Assembly (NCBI RefSeq): GCF_019884725.1
Contig: NZ_CP082322.1
Coordinates: forward strand, 496,001-560,000
DNA length: 64,000 nucleotides
Direction: 5' to 3'
Origin: Leucobacter tenebrionis
GTDB lineage: Bacteria; Actinomycetota; Actinomycetes; Actinomycetales; Microbacteriaceae
Numbering within the stretch: position 1 is the first letter of the stretch; every line of letters starts with the position of its first letter. Positions 1 through 9,386 of this stretch are shown here, piece by piece. Under the pieces are notes generated by a model, which was not told where the DNA came from, ran no database searches, and was given only the letters and a program-made list of their open reading frames with translations. Both the position numbers and the translations under genes were made by a program.

Positions 1-972
1 GAGGTGCAGACCGAGTGGATCCAGCGCGAGACCCGGCGTCTCGTCGAGCGCGGTCTGAGCGCCGGGCGCATCGGCGGCACGGGCGGCGGGGTGCGGATGC
101 AGGCGCTCGGCAGGCAGGGCAGGGTGCTGGGCGTCCTGGCGGTCGAGGATCACGGCGCCCCGGACACCGCTGAGCGCACGCTGGTGGGGCTCGTCGCAGC
201 ACTGGCCACGGTGCAGCTCGAGCACCGCAGCGGGATCGACGCAGCCCAGGCCTCGCTGCGCGACGCGATCGTGACGCTGCTGATCGCCGGGGACTTCGCC
301 CTCGCCGAGAAGCTGGCAGAGGGCGCCCTCGCCCGCGTACCCCGAGGCACGGTCGTCGCGGTGCGCTACCGCTCCGAGGGGCTGGCCCCGGAGACGCTCG
401 AGGACCTGCAGTCGTTCGACGCCGGCAGCCAGGGGGTCATCAGCGCCGCTCTCGACGGCGCACCCGTGATGGTCGCGGAGGCGCGGCACCTCCCGGCGAT
501 CCGCCGCCTGCTGCTCCCCCGCCGCATCCCGTCGGGCATATCCGAGCGCGGCGAACCGACTCAGCTGGGCGAGCTGATCGACCAGGCGGATCGTGCCCTC
601 GAGTACGCGATCGCGAGCGGAGCGGAGGGGCCGGTCGACTACCTCCCCGCCCTCCACGACGGCGTGCTGCATCTCCTGAGCACGGTGCCCGATGCACGGC
701 GCCGCGCCGACAGCCTGCTCGCGCCTCTGCGGAAGCACGATCGCAAGCACGACGACACGATCGAACTCAGCCTGCGCGCCTGGCTCGCGCACCACGGGCA
801 GACGAGCCCCGCCGCGACCGAGCTCGGCATCCACCGCCACACGCTCAAGGCACGGGTGCAGACCGCCGGGCAACTGCTGCAGGCCGACCTCGACTCCCCC
901 GATACCCGGGCCGAGCTGTGGGCTGCGCTGCGGCTCACGGCCGGCGCCGCTGGGACACCGCACGGGGAGTAG
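1..972 (+). CDS. PucR/CdaR-type helix-turn-helix regulator, 5' end cut by window edge
   Basis: The frame is open from the first base to a TAG at 970-972, so the gene begins upstream; the GTG at 4 need not be the start. The 323 visible residues have a GGDEF-like middle region and a C-terminal helix-turn-helix: the motif TELGIHRHTLKARV (about residues 272-285) matches the PucR C-terminal DNA-binding domain, where an alpha-helical segment LRAWLAHHGQ leads into the helices. Members usually control purine, amino-acid or polyamine catabolism; no target is visible here. It is convergent with thiL, with only 20 bases between the stops. Confidence 0.75.
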   Translation, partial: EVQTEWIQRETRRLVERGLSAGRIGGTGGGVRMQALGRQGRVLGVLAVEDHGAPDTAERTLVGLVAALATVQLEHRSGIDAAQASLRDAIVTLLIAGDFALAEKLAEGALARVPRGTVVAVRYRSEGLAPETLEDLQSFDAGSQGVISAALDGAPVMVAEARHLPAIRRLLLPRRIPSGISERGEPTQLGELIDQADRALEYAIASGAEGPVDYLPALHDGVLHLLSTVPDARRRADSLLAPLRKHDRKHDDTIELSLRAWLAHHGQTSPAATELGIHRHTLKARVQTAGQLLQADLDSPDTRAELWAALRLTAGAAGTPHGE

Positions 973-992
973 TCTCCCCGCAGGAACGCTCG

Positions 993-2033
993 TCAGGCCC
1001 CCGGCAGCCGCACCGTGTACGGGTCCCAGCCGCGCGGCTCGAGCGGAGCGCCGTCGAGGGTCACGGTAGGCAGCTCCGCGCGGGATCCCCGGCTCTCGGC
1101 TCCCAGCGCCCGCACCTCGCCGATCCGCACGAATCCGTCGGGCAGCGTCCCGGCAGCGGGGAAGGTAGCGAGCAGACCGTGGTCCTCTCCGCCCGTGAGC
1201 ATCGCTTCGACCGGCACCCGCGCCCCCGAGGCCCCCAGCTGGGCGCCGAAACCAGCCTCCAGCAGCGCCGCGTCGAGGTCGAGCACCGCGCCGCTCGCGC
1301 GCGCCATGCGGTCGGCGTCGATCGAGAGCGAGTCCGAGACGTCCATCATGGCGGTCGCTCCCGCCTCGGCGGCCCGCACCCCGAGCCCGATCGGCGGGGT
1401 CGGCGCGAGCTGCGCGGCGATCTCGACGGGGTGCGCCCGGCGCAGCCCCGGCAGGGAGCGGGCATGCGCGGTGCCGTCGGGATCGGCGGCTTCGGCGAAC
1501 AGCAGCGAGAGCCCGAGCCCGGCGAGGCCCAGCGGCCCGGCGTAGGCGATCACGTCGCCGGGGCGCGCGCCCGAGCGGGTGACCGGTTGCCGCCCCTCGA
1601 GGTCGCCGAGCGCGGTCACCGAGGCTGTCACGACGGGCGCCCGGCCGAGATCTCCCCCGACCACGCCGCAGCCCGGCGCGAGTTCCCGGCAGGCCGCGTC
1701 GAGCCCTCGGGCGATGCGCTCCAGCAGTTCGACCGGGGTCTCGCGGGGCACCGCGAGCGCGACCGTGAGCGCGGTCGGCCGAGCCCCCATGGCGGCCACA
1801 TCGGAGAGGTTGGTCGCCGCGAGCTTCCACCCCAGGTCGAAACCGTCGTGCCACGCGAGGCGGAAGTCGGGGCCCTCGATCATCGTGTCGGTCGTCACGA
1901 CCGCGTCACCGGCGAAGCCGAGTACCGCGCAATCATCGCCCGGCCCGAGCCGCGCGGCCTCGGCACTCCCGAGACCGGCGAGCACCCGCGCCAGCACCTC
2001 GCGCTCCCCCAGCTCGCCCACGGTTGCCTTCAC
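993..2033 (-). CDS. thiL: thiamine-monophosphate kinase
   Basis: 346 residues, normal length. ThiL phosphorylates thiamine phosphate with ATP to the cofactor thiamine diphosphate. The PurM-like ATP-binding fold is visible: LGPGDDCAVL near the N-terminus, TTDTMIEGPDF and NLSDVAAMGARP (metal and substrate contacts), GVVGGDLG in the middle and DVSDSLSIDA. The start is GTG at 2031-2033. A -10-like TAGTTT (complement of 2040-2045) ends six bases upstream and no Shine-Dalgarno is seen, so a leaderless mRNA is likely. It is divergent from the DUF3515 lipoprotein gene, only 43 bases away. Confidence 0.93.
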   Translation of the reverse strand: MKATVGELGEREVLARVLAGLGSAEAARLGPGDDCAVLGFAGDAVVTTDTMIEGPDFRLAWHDGFDLGWKLAATNLSDVAAMGARPTALTVALAVPRETPVELLERIARGLDAACRELAPGCGVVGGDLGRAPVVTASVTALGDLEGRQPVTRSGARPGDVIAYAGPLGLAGLGLSLLFAEAADPDGTAHARSLPGLRRAHPVEIAAQLAPTPPIGLGVRAAEAGATAMMDVSDSLSIDADRMARASGAVLDLDAALLEAGFGAQLGASGARVPVEAMLTGGEDHGLLATFPAAGTLPDGFVRIGEVRALGAESRGSRAELPTVTLDGAPLEPRGWDPYTVRLPGA

Positions 2034-2076
2034 ACTCTCAAACTAGCGCACAGGGGGATGTCGGTAGGCTGGCTGC

Positions 2077-2559
2077 GTGACTTCGCTCCGGATCCGCACG
2101 CTCACCCTGACCACGGCGGCACTCGCCTCGGCGACGCTCCTCACGGGCTGCGCGGGAGACGTGCCGATGGAGGCGGCGGAGAACGCGAACGACCCCGCCT
2201 GCGCCGACGTGATCGTGCGGCTGCCCGACACCGTCGCCGGCCTCGAACGGCGCACCACCAATGCGCAGGCGACCGGCGCCTGGGGCACGCCCTCGGGCGT
2301 CGAACTGCAGTGCGGCGTCGTGCCGAGCGGGCCGACCACCGACAGCTGCGTGAACGTCGATGGGGTCGACTGGATCATCGACGACTCGCAGGCCCCGATC
2401 TACCGCTTCGAGGCCTACGGCCGCTCGCCCGGCCTCGCCGTCTTCGTGAACTCCGAGCACGCCAGCGGCACCGCCGCGGTGCTCGACCTCGGCACCGTCG
2501 TCAAGCAGCTGCCGCAGACCCGCGAGTGCGTGGGCCTCGTCGACACGCTCGAACCCTAG
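2077..2559 (+). CDS. DUF3515 family lipoprotein
   Basis: 160 residues. The N-terminus is a lipoprotein signal peptide: basic MTSLRIR, a hydrophobic stretch, then the lipobox LLTGC with Cys25 as lipidation site. The mature part is a small extracytoplasmic DUF3515 domain of unknown role with paired cysteines (CADV, LQCGVV, DSCVN, RECVG). DUF3515 genes sit beside ddl or thiL in many actinobacteria, which suggests an envelope role (inference). The GTG start lies six bases after TAGGCT (2065-2070), so it is probably leaderless. Confidence 0.82.
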   Translation: MTSLRIRTLTLTTAALASATLLTGCAGDVPMEAAENANDPACADVIVRLPDTVAGLERRTTNAQATGAWGTPSGVELQCGVVPSGPTTDSCVNVDGVDWIIDDSQAPIYRFEAYGRSPGLAVFVNSEHASGTAAVLDLGTVVKQLPQTRECVGLVDTLEP

Positions 2560-2562
2560 GCT

Positions 2563-2583
2563 CCCGGAGCACTCGGCTCCGGG
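2563..2583. terminator. hairpin between convergent DUF3515 and ddl genes
   Basis: CCCGGAGC and GCTCCGGG form an 8-bp stem around ACTCG, between the two converging stop codons. There is no T-run, so it is a weak or Rho-assisted bidirectional terminator at best. Confidence 0.4.
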
Positions 2584-2599
2584 CACCCGGCACAGGCGC

Positions 2600-3748
2600 T
2601 CAGTACGCCGGCTTCTTCTCGATCGCGAGCTCCACCAGCTCGGTGATGAGGTCGGTGTAGCCGAGCCCCGACTCCTGCCAGAGGCGCGGGTACATCGAGA
2701 TCGGCGTGAAGCCCGGGAGCGTATTGATCTCGTTGATGACGGGCCCGTTATCGGTGAGGAAGAAGTCGATGCGCGCGAGCCCCGCGCACTGCGTCACTTC
2801 GAAGGCCCGCACGGCGGCATCGCGGATCGCCTCGAACTCGGCATCGGTCACCTGCGCGGGCAGTGCGAGTTCGACGCCCGCCGCCCCCAGGTACTTCGCC
2901 TCGAAGTCGTAGAACTCACGCCCGGTGAAGACGATCTCGCCGATCACCGAGCTGGTGCGGGGCTGGTCGTCGCCGCGCCCCTCGAGCACGGCGATCTCGA
3001 CCTCGCGACCGGTCACGCCCGACTCGATGAGCACGGTGCGATCCTCGGCGAACGCGACGTCGAGCGCGGCGGGAATCTCGGACCGCTCGGTCACGCGGCT
3101 CACGCCGACCGACGAGCCGGCTCGCGCGGGCTTGACGAAGAGCGGGTAGTGAAGCCCCTCGTCGAGCGCCTCGACGAGGTGCGGATCGCGCGCCACCTGC
3201 TCACGGGTCACGGTGCGCCAGGGCGCGACCGGGATTCCGGCGTCGGCGAGCACGGTCTTCACGGCGTGCTTGTCCATGCACAGGGCGGAGCCCAGCACGC
3301 CGCTGCCCACGTAGGGCAGGTCGACGAGGTCGAGCATGCCCTGCACCGTGCCGTCCTCGCCGTAGGGTCCGTGCAGCATCGGCAGCACCGCGTCGGCGTG
3401 ACCGAGCGTGCGCAGCGCGCCGCTCTGATCGATCACGGTGAGCGAGCGGGTCTCGGTCGACGCGGGCCACAGCACGCGCGTGCCGTTGTCGCGCACCTCG
3501 GGCAGCGCCCCCGCCTCGAGTCGGTAGTCTTCGAGATCGCTCTCCTGCAGCAGCACATTCGCGCCGTGCTTGGTGATGCCGACGAGGATCACGTCGAACC
3601 GCTCGCGATCGATCGACCGGAGCACGCCGGCCGCGGTGACGCAGCTGATGCCGTGCTCGCTCGATCGGCCGCCGAACAGCAGCACGACGGTGCGCTTGCC
3701 GGCGGACGAGTTCTCGGCGTTCGCCGATACGGTGGGGGCTGCGGTCAC
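2600..3748 (-). CDS. ddl: D-alanine--D-alanine ligase
   Basis: 382 residues, typical of actinobacterial Ddl. It joins two D-alanines with ATP for peptidoglycan precursor synthesis in the cytosol. Landmarks: LLFGGRSSEHGISC at the N-terminus (family signature), LHGPYGEDGTVQG, the ATP-grasp lysine in PLFVKPARAGSSVGVS, the catalytic arginine region ARIDFFLT and the metal-binding INEINTLPGFT. The start overlaps the end of gpsA by four bases, so plsC-gpsA-ddl form one translationally coupled unit. Confidence 0.96.
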   Translation of the reverse strand: MTAAPTVSANAENSSAGKRTVVLLFGGRSSEHGISCVTAAGVLRSIDRERFDVILVGITKHGANVLLQESDLEDYRLEAGALPEVRDNGTRVLWPASTETRSLTVIDQSGALRTLGHADAVLPMLHGPYGEDGTVQGMLDLVDLPYVGSGVLGSALCMDKHAVKTVLADAGIPVAPWRTVTREQVARDPHLVEALDEGLHYPLFVKPARAGSSVGVSRVTERSEIPAALDVAFAEDRTVLIESGVTGREVEIAVLEGRGDDQPRTSSVIGEIVFTGREFYDFEAKYLGAAGVELALPAQVTDAEFEAIRDAAVRAFEVTQCAGLARIDFFLTDNGPVINEINTLPGFTPISMYPRLWQESGLGYTDLITELVELAIEKKPAY

Positions 3749-4866
3749 GTCGAGGGTCCCTTCAAACGGTTGAGCAATCGGCGCCAGGCGCCTTCCTGGG
3801 TGCCGGTGAGCGTCTGCTCCGGCTGGGGTACGTCGTCTTCGGTGGCGAGATGCGGGCCGAGATCCTTCGGAGCCATGCGACCGCTCAGCACCATCTGCAC
3901 CTGCTCCACGATCGGCATGCCGATCCCGAGCTCGCGGGCCAGCTCGAGCACCGGCGGCACCGAGGTGATCCCCTCGGCGACCTGCTGCATCTGCTCCTTG
4001 GTCTCCTCCTGCGTGTACCCCTGGCCGATGAGCCGGCCCGCGGTGTTGTTGCGGGAGAGCGGGGACTGGCAGGTGGCGATGAGGTCGCCGAGCCCGGCGA
4101 GACCGGAGAGCGTGGCGGGATCAGCGCCCTGCGCGACCGAGAACTGCGTCATCTCCGCGATGCCGCGCGTGATGATCGCGGCCTTCGTGTTCTCGCCGTA
4201 GCCGACGCCATCGACGATGCCGATCGCGAGGGCGATCAGGTTCTTGAGCACGCCGCCGAGCTCGGTGCCGATGACGTCGGTGTTGACGTAGGTGCGGAAG
4301 TAGGGCGCCGATGCGGCGGTGGCGATCTCCTGCGCCACGGCGAGGTCGACGCACGACGCGACGCCGCCCGTCGGCTGCTCCTTGGCGATCTCGAGCGCGA
4401 TGTTCGGGCCCGAGATGACGCCGATGCGGGCCTCGTCGAGGTCGAGGGTGTCGTAGATCACCTGCGACATGCGCATGGTGGTGGTCTTCTCGACGCCCTT
4501 CACCAGGCTCACGAGCACGCTGCGCCGGTCGAGGTACGGCTCGAGGTCGATGAGGTTCTGCCGCAGGGTCTGGCTCGGCACCGCGAGGAACACGAGGGAA
4601 GCCCCGCGCAGCGCGACGCTCAGGTCATCGGTCGCTTTCAGGCTCTTCGGCAGGTTGATGCCCGAGAGGTACTGCGAGTTGCGCTTCGCGACCTGGATCT
4701 CGTGCGCGACCTCGCGTCGACGCGCCCAGACGGTCACGTCGCACCCCGCGTCGCAGAGCACCTTCGCGAAGGTCGTCCCCCAGCTGCCCGCGCCGATCAC
4801 CGCGACCTTGCGGCCGCGGTTGCGCTGATTCATTCCGGTGACGATCGGGATCGGCCGAGTGGTCAA
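3745..4866 (-). CDS. gpsA: glycerol-3-phosphate dehydrogenase [NAD(P)+]
   Basis: Reduces dihydroxyacetone phosphate to sn-glycerol 3-phosphate for phospholipid synthesis, the substrate chain that PlsC next door also serves. The Rossmann motif VIGAGSWGTTFAKVL is near the N-terminus; catalytic lysines are in SLVKGVE and GGVLKNLIAL, followed by GLAGLGDLIATC. The start is uncertain: TTG at 4866 overlaps the plsC stop by four bases and has GGGG about five bases upstream; ATG at 4833 (MNQRNRGRK) gives a more usual N-terminus but has no clear Shine-Dalgarno. Confidence 0.95.
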   Translation of the reverse strand: MTTRPIPIVTGMNQRNRGRKVAVIGAGSWGTTFAKVLCDAGCDVTVWARRREVAHEIQVAKRNSQYLSGINLPKSLKATDDLSVALRGASLVFLAVPSQTLRQNLIDLEPYLDRRSVLVSLVKGVEKTTTMRMSQVIYDTLDLDEARIGVISGPNIALEIAKEQPTGGVASCVDLAVAQEIATAASAPYFRTYVNTDVIGTELGGVLKNLIALAIGIVDGVGYGENTKAAIITRGIAEMTQFSVAQGADPATLSGLAGLGDLIATCQSPLSRNNTAGRLIGQGYTQEETKEQMQQVAEGITSVPPVLELARELGIGMPIVEQVQMVLSGRMAPKDLGPHLATEDDVPQPEQTLTGTQEGAWRRLLNRLKGPST

Positions 4867-5639
4867 AAACGCCCCGTTTCACTCTGCTGGTGCTTGCTCG
4901 GATCCCAGCGCTCGGCCGGGGGCTGTTCGTCTCGGAGGTCGGAGAGCAGCGCCGTGATCGCGTCCATGAGCAGGTTGGTGGCCTCGGTCACCACCCGCTG
5001 ATCGACAGCGCGTCCCTCGAAGCGGCTGAGGTCGAGCGCCTCGCCCACCGAGACGCGGATGGTCTTCCGCGGGAACGGGTGGATGCGCTTGGCGTAGCGC
5101 GGCATGAGATCCTGCGTACCCCAGTGCGCCACCGGGATCAGCGGGATGCCAGATTCGAGAGCGAGCCGCACCGCGCCCGACTTGCCCCGCATGGGCCAGA
5201 GATCCGGATCGCGCGTGAGCGATCCTTCCGGATAGACGATCACTCCCGACTCGCGCTCGATGAGCTGACCCGCCGCGCCCATGGGGTTCGCGCCGTCTCG
5301 CGCCGGGCGCGCCGATCCCTGCCGCTCCACCGGGATCTGGCCGGATGCCCGCAGCAGCCAGCCGAGCACGGGAACGCGGAAGAGGCTCGCCTTCGCCATG
5401 AACCTCGGCAGGCGGCCCAGATGCCAGACGGCGGCGCCCATCGCGATCGGATCGATCTCGCTGTAGTGGTTGGGCGCCAGGATGAAGGGACCCGTCTTCG
5501 GCAGCTTCGACTGGGGGGTGAAGCGGTACCGCACCATGAGCGACCAGGCCGGCAGGATCGCGCAGGCGAGCACCCAGAACACGGAGGGTCGACGCTTCTC
5601 CGCGGAGGGGCGGCTGCGGAGTTTTACCGTGTCAGTCAT
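4863..5639 (-). CDS. plsC: 1-acyl-sn-glycerol-3-phosphate acyltransferase family
   Basis: A membrane-associated acyltransferase of the PlsC family that adds an acyl chain to lysophosphatidate. It shows the catalytic NHYSEID (HX4D) box, the arginine-containing block around RFMAKASLF, YPEGSLTRD (substrate phosphate binding) and a proline block PLIPVAHWG. A hydrophobic segment VLACAILPAW near residue 25 likely anchors it. ATG at 5639 is preferred over GTG at 5645 because the -10 box GATAAT (complement of 5646-5651) ends six bases before it, pointing to a leaderless transcript. Confidence 0.9.
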   Translation of the reverse strand: MTDTVKLRSRPSAEKRRPSVFWVLACAILPAWSLMVRYRFTPQSKLPKTGPFILAPNHYSEIDPIAMGAAVWHLGRLPRFMAKASLFRVPVLGWLLRASGQIPVERQGSARPARDGANPMGAAGQLIERESGVIVYPEGSLTRDPDLWPMRGKSGAVRLALESGIPLIPVAHWGTQDLMPRYAKRIHPFPRKTIRVSVGEALDLSRFEGRAVDQRVVTEATNLLMDAITALLSDLRDEQPPAERWDPSKHQQSETGRF

Positions 5640-5660
5640 GCTCACATTATCTCGCGACGG

Positions 5661-5692
5661 CCTCCCCGGCGCGGAATGCCGTGCCGGGGAGG
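5661..5692 (-). terminator. hairpin between murA and plsC
   Basis: CCTCCCCGGC and GCCGGGGAGG form a perfect 10-bp stem with a 12-base loop in the 62-base murA-plsC gap. No T-run follows on the minus strand. A plsC promoter starts just downstream, which supports a transcript boundary here. Confidence 0.45.
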
Positions 5693-5701
5693 AACGAGGG
5701 A

Positions 5702-7135
5702 TCAGCTCTCGTAGACGAAATCTGCGCCGAGCTTGCGCAGCTTCTCGATGAAGTTCTCGTAGCCGCGCGAGATGATGCCGAGGTTCGTGACCTTCGTCTG
5801 CCCCTCGGCGGTCAGGCCGGCGATGAGGTAGCTGAAGCCGCCCCGCAGGTCGGGCACCTCGATCTCGGCACCGGTGAGCGGGGTCGGGCCGGTGATCACC
5901 GCGGCCTGCTCGAACTCGCGGCGCAGCACGCGGCGCGTGTCGTCATGCAGGCCGTCCTTGTAGACGCGGATGTCGGCGCCCATCTTGTTGAGCGCGTCGG
6001 TGAACCCGAAGCGGTTCTCGTAGACGGTTTCGTGGATGGTCGACACGCCCTCCGCCTGCGTGAGCGCGACCACGAGCGGCTGCTGCCAGTCGGTCATGAA
6101 GCCGGGGTGCACATCGGTCTCGATGGTCACGGGCTTCAGCGCCCCACCGGGGTGCCAGAAGCGGATGCCGTCGGAGTGCACGTCGAAGTCGCCGCCGACC
6201 TTGCGGAAGACGTTGAGGAAGGTCATCATCTCCTCCTGCTTCGCCCCCTCGACGAACACGTCTCCCCTGGTCGCGAGCGCCGCGGCCGCCCAGCTGGCGG
6301 CCTCGTTGCGGTCGAAGATCGCCGCGTGGTCGTAGCCGCGCAGCTCCTTCACACCCTCGATGAAGATGACCCGGTTCGGCTCGACCGTGATGATCGCACC
6401 CATCTTCTGCAGGATGCAGATGAGGTCGATGATCTCGGGCTCGATGGCCGCATTGCGCAGTTCGGTCTGCCCCTCGGCGAGCACGCTCGTGAGCAGCACC
6501 TGCTCGGTCGCGCCGACCGAGGGGTAGGGAAGCTCGATGTTCGCGCCCTTGAGACCGTTGGGTGCGGTGAGGCTGATCCCGCTCGGCAGCTTCTCGACCA
6601 CCGCGCCGAACTTGCGCAGAGCGTCGAGGTGGAAGTCGATCGGCCGGTCGCCGATGCGGCAGCCGCCGAGATCAGGAATGAACGCCTCTCCGAGCCGGTG
6701 CAGCAGCGGGCCGCAGAAGAGGATCGGGATGCGCGAGGACCCCGCGTGAGCGTCGATGTCGGCGTGGTGCGCCTGCTCGACGTTCGACGGGTCGAGACGC
6801 CACTCGCCCGGATCCTCGCCCTTGGTGATGAGCACGCCGTGCAGAGCGAGCAGACCGGCCACCACGCGGATGTCCGACACGTTGGGCACGTTGCGCAGAA
6901 CGCTCGGGGTCTTGCCCAGCAGCGCCGCCACCATGGCCTTCGGCGCGAGGTTCTTCGCGCCGCGCACCTCGATGCGCCCCTTGAGGGGCCTGCCGCCGTT
7001 GATGATGATCTCGTCGGAGGTCAGACCGACACGAGCGCCGGCCTTCTTCGCGTCCTGTCTCAGGCCCGCGGCGGTCGCCTCATCGTTCATAACGGCGACG
7101 TTCGCGTCGTCGTTCGGTGCGTCCTGCTCGCTCAC
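5702..7135 (-). CDS. murA: UDP-N-acetylglucosamine 1-carboxyvinyltransferase
   Basis: Transfers enolpyruvate to UDP-GlcNAc, the first committed peptidoglycan step. It has the inside-out alpha/beta fold landmarks: [12 protein letters not shown] (the lysine-asparagine substrate motif), the catalytic-loop cysteine in [11 protein letters not shown] (the fosfomycin-target position) and [16 protein letters not shown] [12 protein letters not shown]. At 477 residues it is longer than the usual ~420 because of an N-terminal tail of about 40 residues. GTG at 7135 is chosen because it overlaps the leuD stop by four bases and has GGAGG four bases upstream; ATG at 7090 has no such site. Confidence 0.93.
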   Translation of the reverse strand: MSEQDAPNDDANVAVMNDEATAAGLRQDAKKAGARVGLTSDEIIINGGRPLKGRIEVRGAKNLAPKAMVAALLGKTPSVLRNVPNVSDIRVVAGLLALHGVLITKGEDPGEWRLDPSNVEQAHHADIDAHAGSSRIPILFCGPLLHRLGEAFIPDLGGCRIGDRPIDFHLDALRKFGAVVEKLPSGISLTAPNGLKGANIELPYPSVGATEQVLLTSVLAEGQTELRNAAIEPEIIDLICILQKMGAIITVEPNRVIFIEGVKELRGYDHAAIFDRNEAASWAAAALATRGDVFVEGAKQEEMMTFLNVFRKVGGDFDVHSDGIRFWHPGGALKPVTIETDVHPGFMTDWQQPLVVALTQAEGVSTIHETVYENRFGFTDALNKMGADIRVYKDGLHDDTRRVLRREFEQAAVITGPTPLTGAEIEVPDLRGGFSYLIAGLTAEGQTKVTNLGIISRGYENFIEKLRKLGADFVYES

Positions 7136-7734
7136 GCGGCCTCCAGCGGGGTTGTGGTCGGCATCCACGACGGGCGCCGAGCCTCGAATTCAGAGATTGC
7201 GGACTCGTTGCGGAGGGTCAACGAGATGTCGTCGAGCCCTTCCATGAGCCGCCAGCGAGTGTAGTCGTCGATCTGGAACGGCACACTCAGGTTGCCCACC
7301 GACACCGTGCGATCCTCGAGGCTCACCGTCAGCTGCACGCCGGGTTCCGCGTCGATCGCGGCCCAGAGCTTCTCGACGTCGGCCTCCTCGACCTGTGCGG
7401 CGAGCAGCCCCTGCTTGCCGGAGTTGCCCCGGAAGATGTCCGCGAAGCGCGGCGAGATGACGACCTTGAAGCCGAAGTCGCGCAGCGCCCACACGGCGTG
7501 CTCGCGCGAGGAGCCGGTACCGAAATCGGGGCCGGCGACGAGGATCTCGGCGCCCGCGAACGCGGGCTGGTTGAGCACGAAGTCGTCGCTCTGACGCCAG
7601 TGGTAGAAGAGGGCGTCGTCGAAGCCGGTCTTCGTGACGCGCTTCAGGAAGACCGCGGGGATGATCTGGTCGGTGTCGACGTTCGAGCGCTTCAGCGGTG
7701 CCGCCACGCCCGTCATCGTGATGAACTTGTCCAT
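7132..7734 (-). CDS. leuD: 3-isopropylmalate dehydratase small subunit
   Basis: 200 residues. Swivelling domain of isopropylmalate isomerase, partner of LeuC in the second step of leucine synthesis. Recognisable are [33 protein letters not shown] (substrate-binding serine-arginine loop) and [18 protein letters not shown]. It starts two bases after the leuC stop, and murA follows with a four-base overlap, so leucine biosynthesis and the first murein gene share a transcript. Confidence 0.96.
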   Translation of the reverse strand: MDKFITMTGVAAPLKRSNVDTDQIIPAVFLKRVTKTGFDDALFYHWRQSDDFVLNQPAFAGAEILVAGPDFGTGSSREHAVWALRDFGFKVVISPRFADIFRGNSGKQGLLAAQVEEADVEKLWAAIDAEPGVQLTVSLEDRTVSVGNLSVPFQIDDYTRWRLMEGLDDISLTLRNESAISEFEARRPSWMPTTTPLEAA

Positions 7735-7736
7735 GA

Positions 7737-9227
7737 TTACGCAGCCTCCGCCTTCTCGGCGGCGATCCCGGCGCCGTCCGCATCGTGGGTGATGCCCTTC
7801 GCGGCATCCTCGTTCAGATCCCAGGGGCTCGAGAGCGTGCCGCGGATCGCCGTCGCCGCCGCGACGAGCGGCGAGACGAGGTGCGTGCGCCCGCCCTTGC
7901 CCTGGCGCCCCTCGAAGTTGCGGTTCGAGGTGGAGGCGCAGCGCTCCCCCGGCGCCAACTGGTCGGGGTTCATGCCGAGGCACATCGAGCAGCCGGCGAA
8001 GCGCCACTCGCCGCCGAACTCCTCGACGATCTTGTCGATGCCCTCGGCCTCGGCCTCGAGCCTCACCCGCGCAGACCCGGGCACCACCATGAGGCGTACG
8101 CCGTCGGCCTTCTTCTTGCCCTTGATGATGCTCGCGAAGGTGCGCAGGTCGTCGAGGCGGCTGTTGGTGCAGGATCCCATGAACACCGCGTCGACCGCGA
8201 TCTCCTTCATGGGGGTGCCGGCCTCGAGGTCCATGTACTCCAGCGCCCGCTCGGCCGCGACGCGCTCGTTCGGATCCTCGATCTCCGCGGGATCCGGCAC
8301 ACGATCGCTCAGCAGCACGCCCTGCCCGGGGTTCGTCCCCCAGGTCACGAACGGCTCGAGCTCGCTCGCATCGATGAACACCTCGCGGTCGAAGACGGCG
8401 CCCTCGTCGGTCGGCAGCGTCTTCCAGTACTCGACCGCGCGATCCCAGTCCTCGCCCTGCGGAGCATGGGGACGGCCCTTCACGTACTCGAAGGTGGTCT
8501 CGTCGGGCGCGACCATGCCCGCGCGCGCGCCGGCCTCGATCGACATGTTGCAGATCGTCATGCGACCGTCCATCGAGAGGCCGCGGATCGCCGAACCGCG
8601 GTACTCGAGCACGTAGCCCTGCCCGCCGCCGGTGCCGATCTTCGCGATGACCGCGAGGATGATGTCCTTCGCGGTGACGCCCGGGCGCAGTTCGCCCTCG
8701 ACGTTGATCGCCATGGTCTTGAACGGCTTGAGCGGAAGCGTCTGCGTGGCCATCACATGCTCGACCTCGCTCGTGCCGATACCGAACGCCAGCGCGCCGA
8801 ACGCGCCGTGCGTCGAGGTGTGGCTGTCGCCGCACACCACGGTGATGCCGGGCATGGTGAGGCCGAGCTGGGGGCCCACCACGTGGACGATGCCCTGCTC
8901 CTTGTCGCCGAGCGGGTGGGCCCGCACGCCGAACTCCTCGACGTTGCGACGCAGGGTCTCGATCTGCAGGCGGCTCGTCGGATCCTCGATCTGCCGCGTG
9001 ATGTTCACCGTCGGCGTGTTGTGGTCCTCGGTCGCGATCATGAGATCCACACGGCGCAGGGGCCGATCGGCCATGCGGAGGCCGTCGAAGGCCTGCGGGC
9101 TCGTCACCTCGTGGATCAGGTGGAGATCGATGTAGATGAGATCGGGTTCGCCGTTCTCGCCCTTGACGACGACGTGGTCGTCCCACAGCTTCTCGGCCAG
9201 AGTTCGGGGCTTGGTTGCTTCAGTCAT
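7737..9227 (-). CDS. leuC: 3-isopropylmalate dehydratase large subunit
   Basis: 496 residues. Aconitase-superfamily subunit carrying a [4Fe-4S] cluster. Cluster cysteines appear in [12 protein letters not shown] and in [13 protein letters not shown]. Further signatures are [28 protein letters not shown] and the C-terminal [19 protein letters not shown]. leuC heads the leuC-leuD-murA operon. The leader upstream contains an 8-bp inverted repeat (9278-9315); actinobacterial leuCD is often controlled by an IclR-type repressor, but no such regulator is in the window. Confidence 0.97.
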   Translation of the reverse strand: MTEATKPRTLAEKLWDDHVVVKGENGEPDLIYIDLHLIHEVTSPQAFDGLRMADRPLRRVDLMIATEDHNTPTVNITRQIEDPTSRLQIETLRRNVEEFGVRAHPLGDKEQGIVHVVGPQLGLTMPGITVVCGDSHTSTHGAFGALAFGIGTSEVEHVMATQTLPLKPFKTMAINVEGELRPGVTAKDIILAVIAKIGTGGGQGYVLEYRGSAIRGLSMDGRMTICNMSIEAGARAGMVAPDETTFEYVKGRPHAPQGEDWDRAVEYWKTLPTDEGAVFDREVFIDASELEPFVTWGTNPGQGVLLSDRVPDPAEIEDPNERVAAERALEYMDLEAGTPMKEIAVDAVFMGSCTNSRLDDLRTFASIIKGKKKADGVRLMVVPGSARVRLEAEAEGIDKIVEEFGGEWRFAGCSMCLGMNPDQLAPGERCASTSNRNFEGRQGKGGRTHLVSPLVAAATAIRGTLSSPWDLNEDAAKGITHDADGAGIAAEKAEAA

Positions 9228-9277
9228 ACGTGCGCTTCTCTATTCCGTAACTTGCACGCGCGAACACGCGCGATCGC

Positions 9278-9315
9278 TTTCGGCCGTGCCTGACTCCGCG
9301 ACGGGAGGGCCGAAA
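9278..9315. promoter_or_regulatory. inverted repeat upstream of leuC
   Basis: TTTCGGCC (9278-9285) and GGCCGAAA (9308-9315) are perfect inverted arms 22 bases apart, 50-90 bases before leuC. It could be a 5'-leader stem or a repressor site; which one cannot be told from sequence. Confidence 0.35.
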
Positions 9316-9386
9316 TGCTACACCCCGTCGCGGCAAGGAAGAAGAAGCTGCCGACGACGCATGATGAAGAGTCTACCACCGGGCGA

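Noticed and set aside
918..2660. 580-codon open frame on the plus strand opposite thiL
   Set aside because: It is composed of Arg/Gly/His-rich low-complexity codons that mirror thiL and continues across the DUF3515 gene in another frame. GC-rich DNA routinely opens such frames.
7735..9186. Upstream extension of the leuD frame across leuC
   Set aside because: The frame stays open, but the sequence is leuC in another frame. leuD starts at 7734 with a normal N-terminus.
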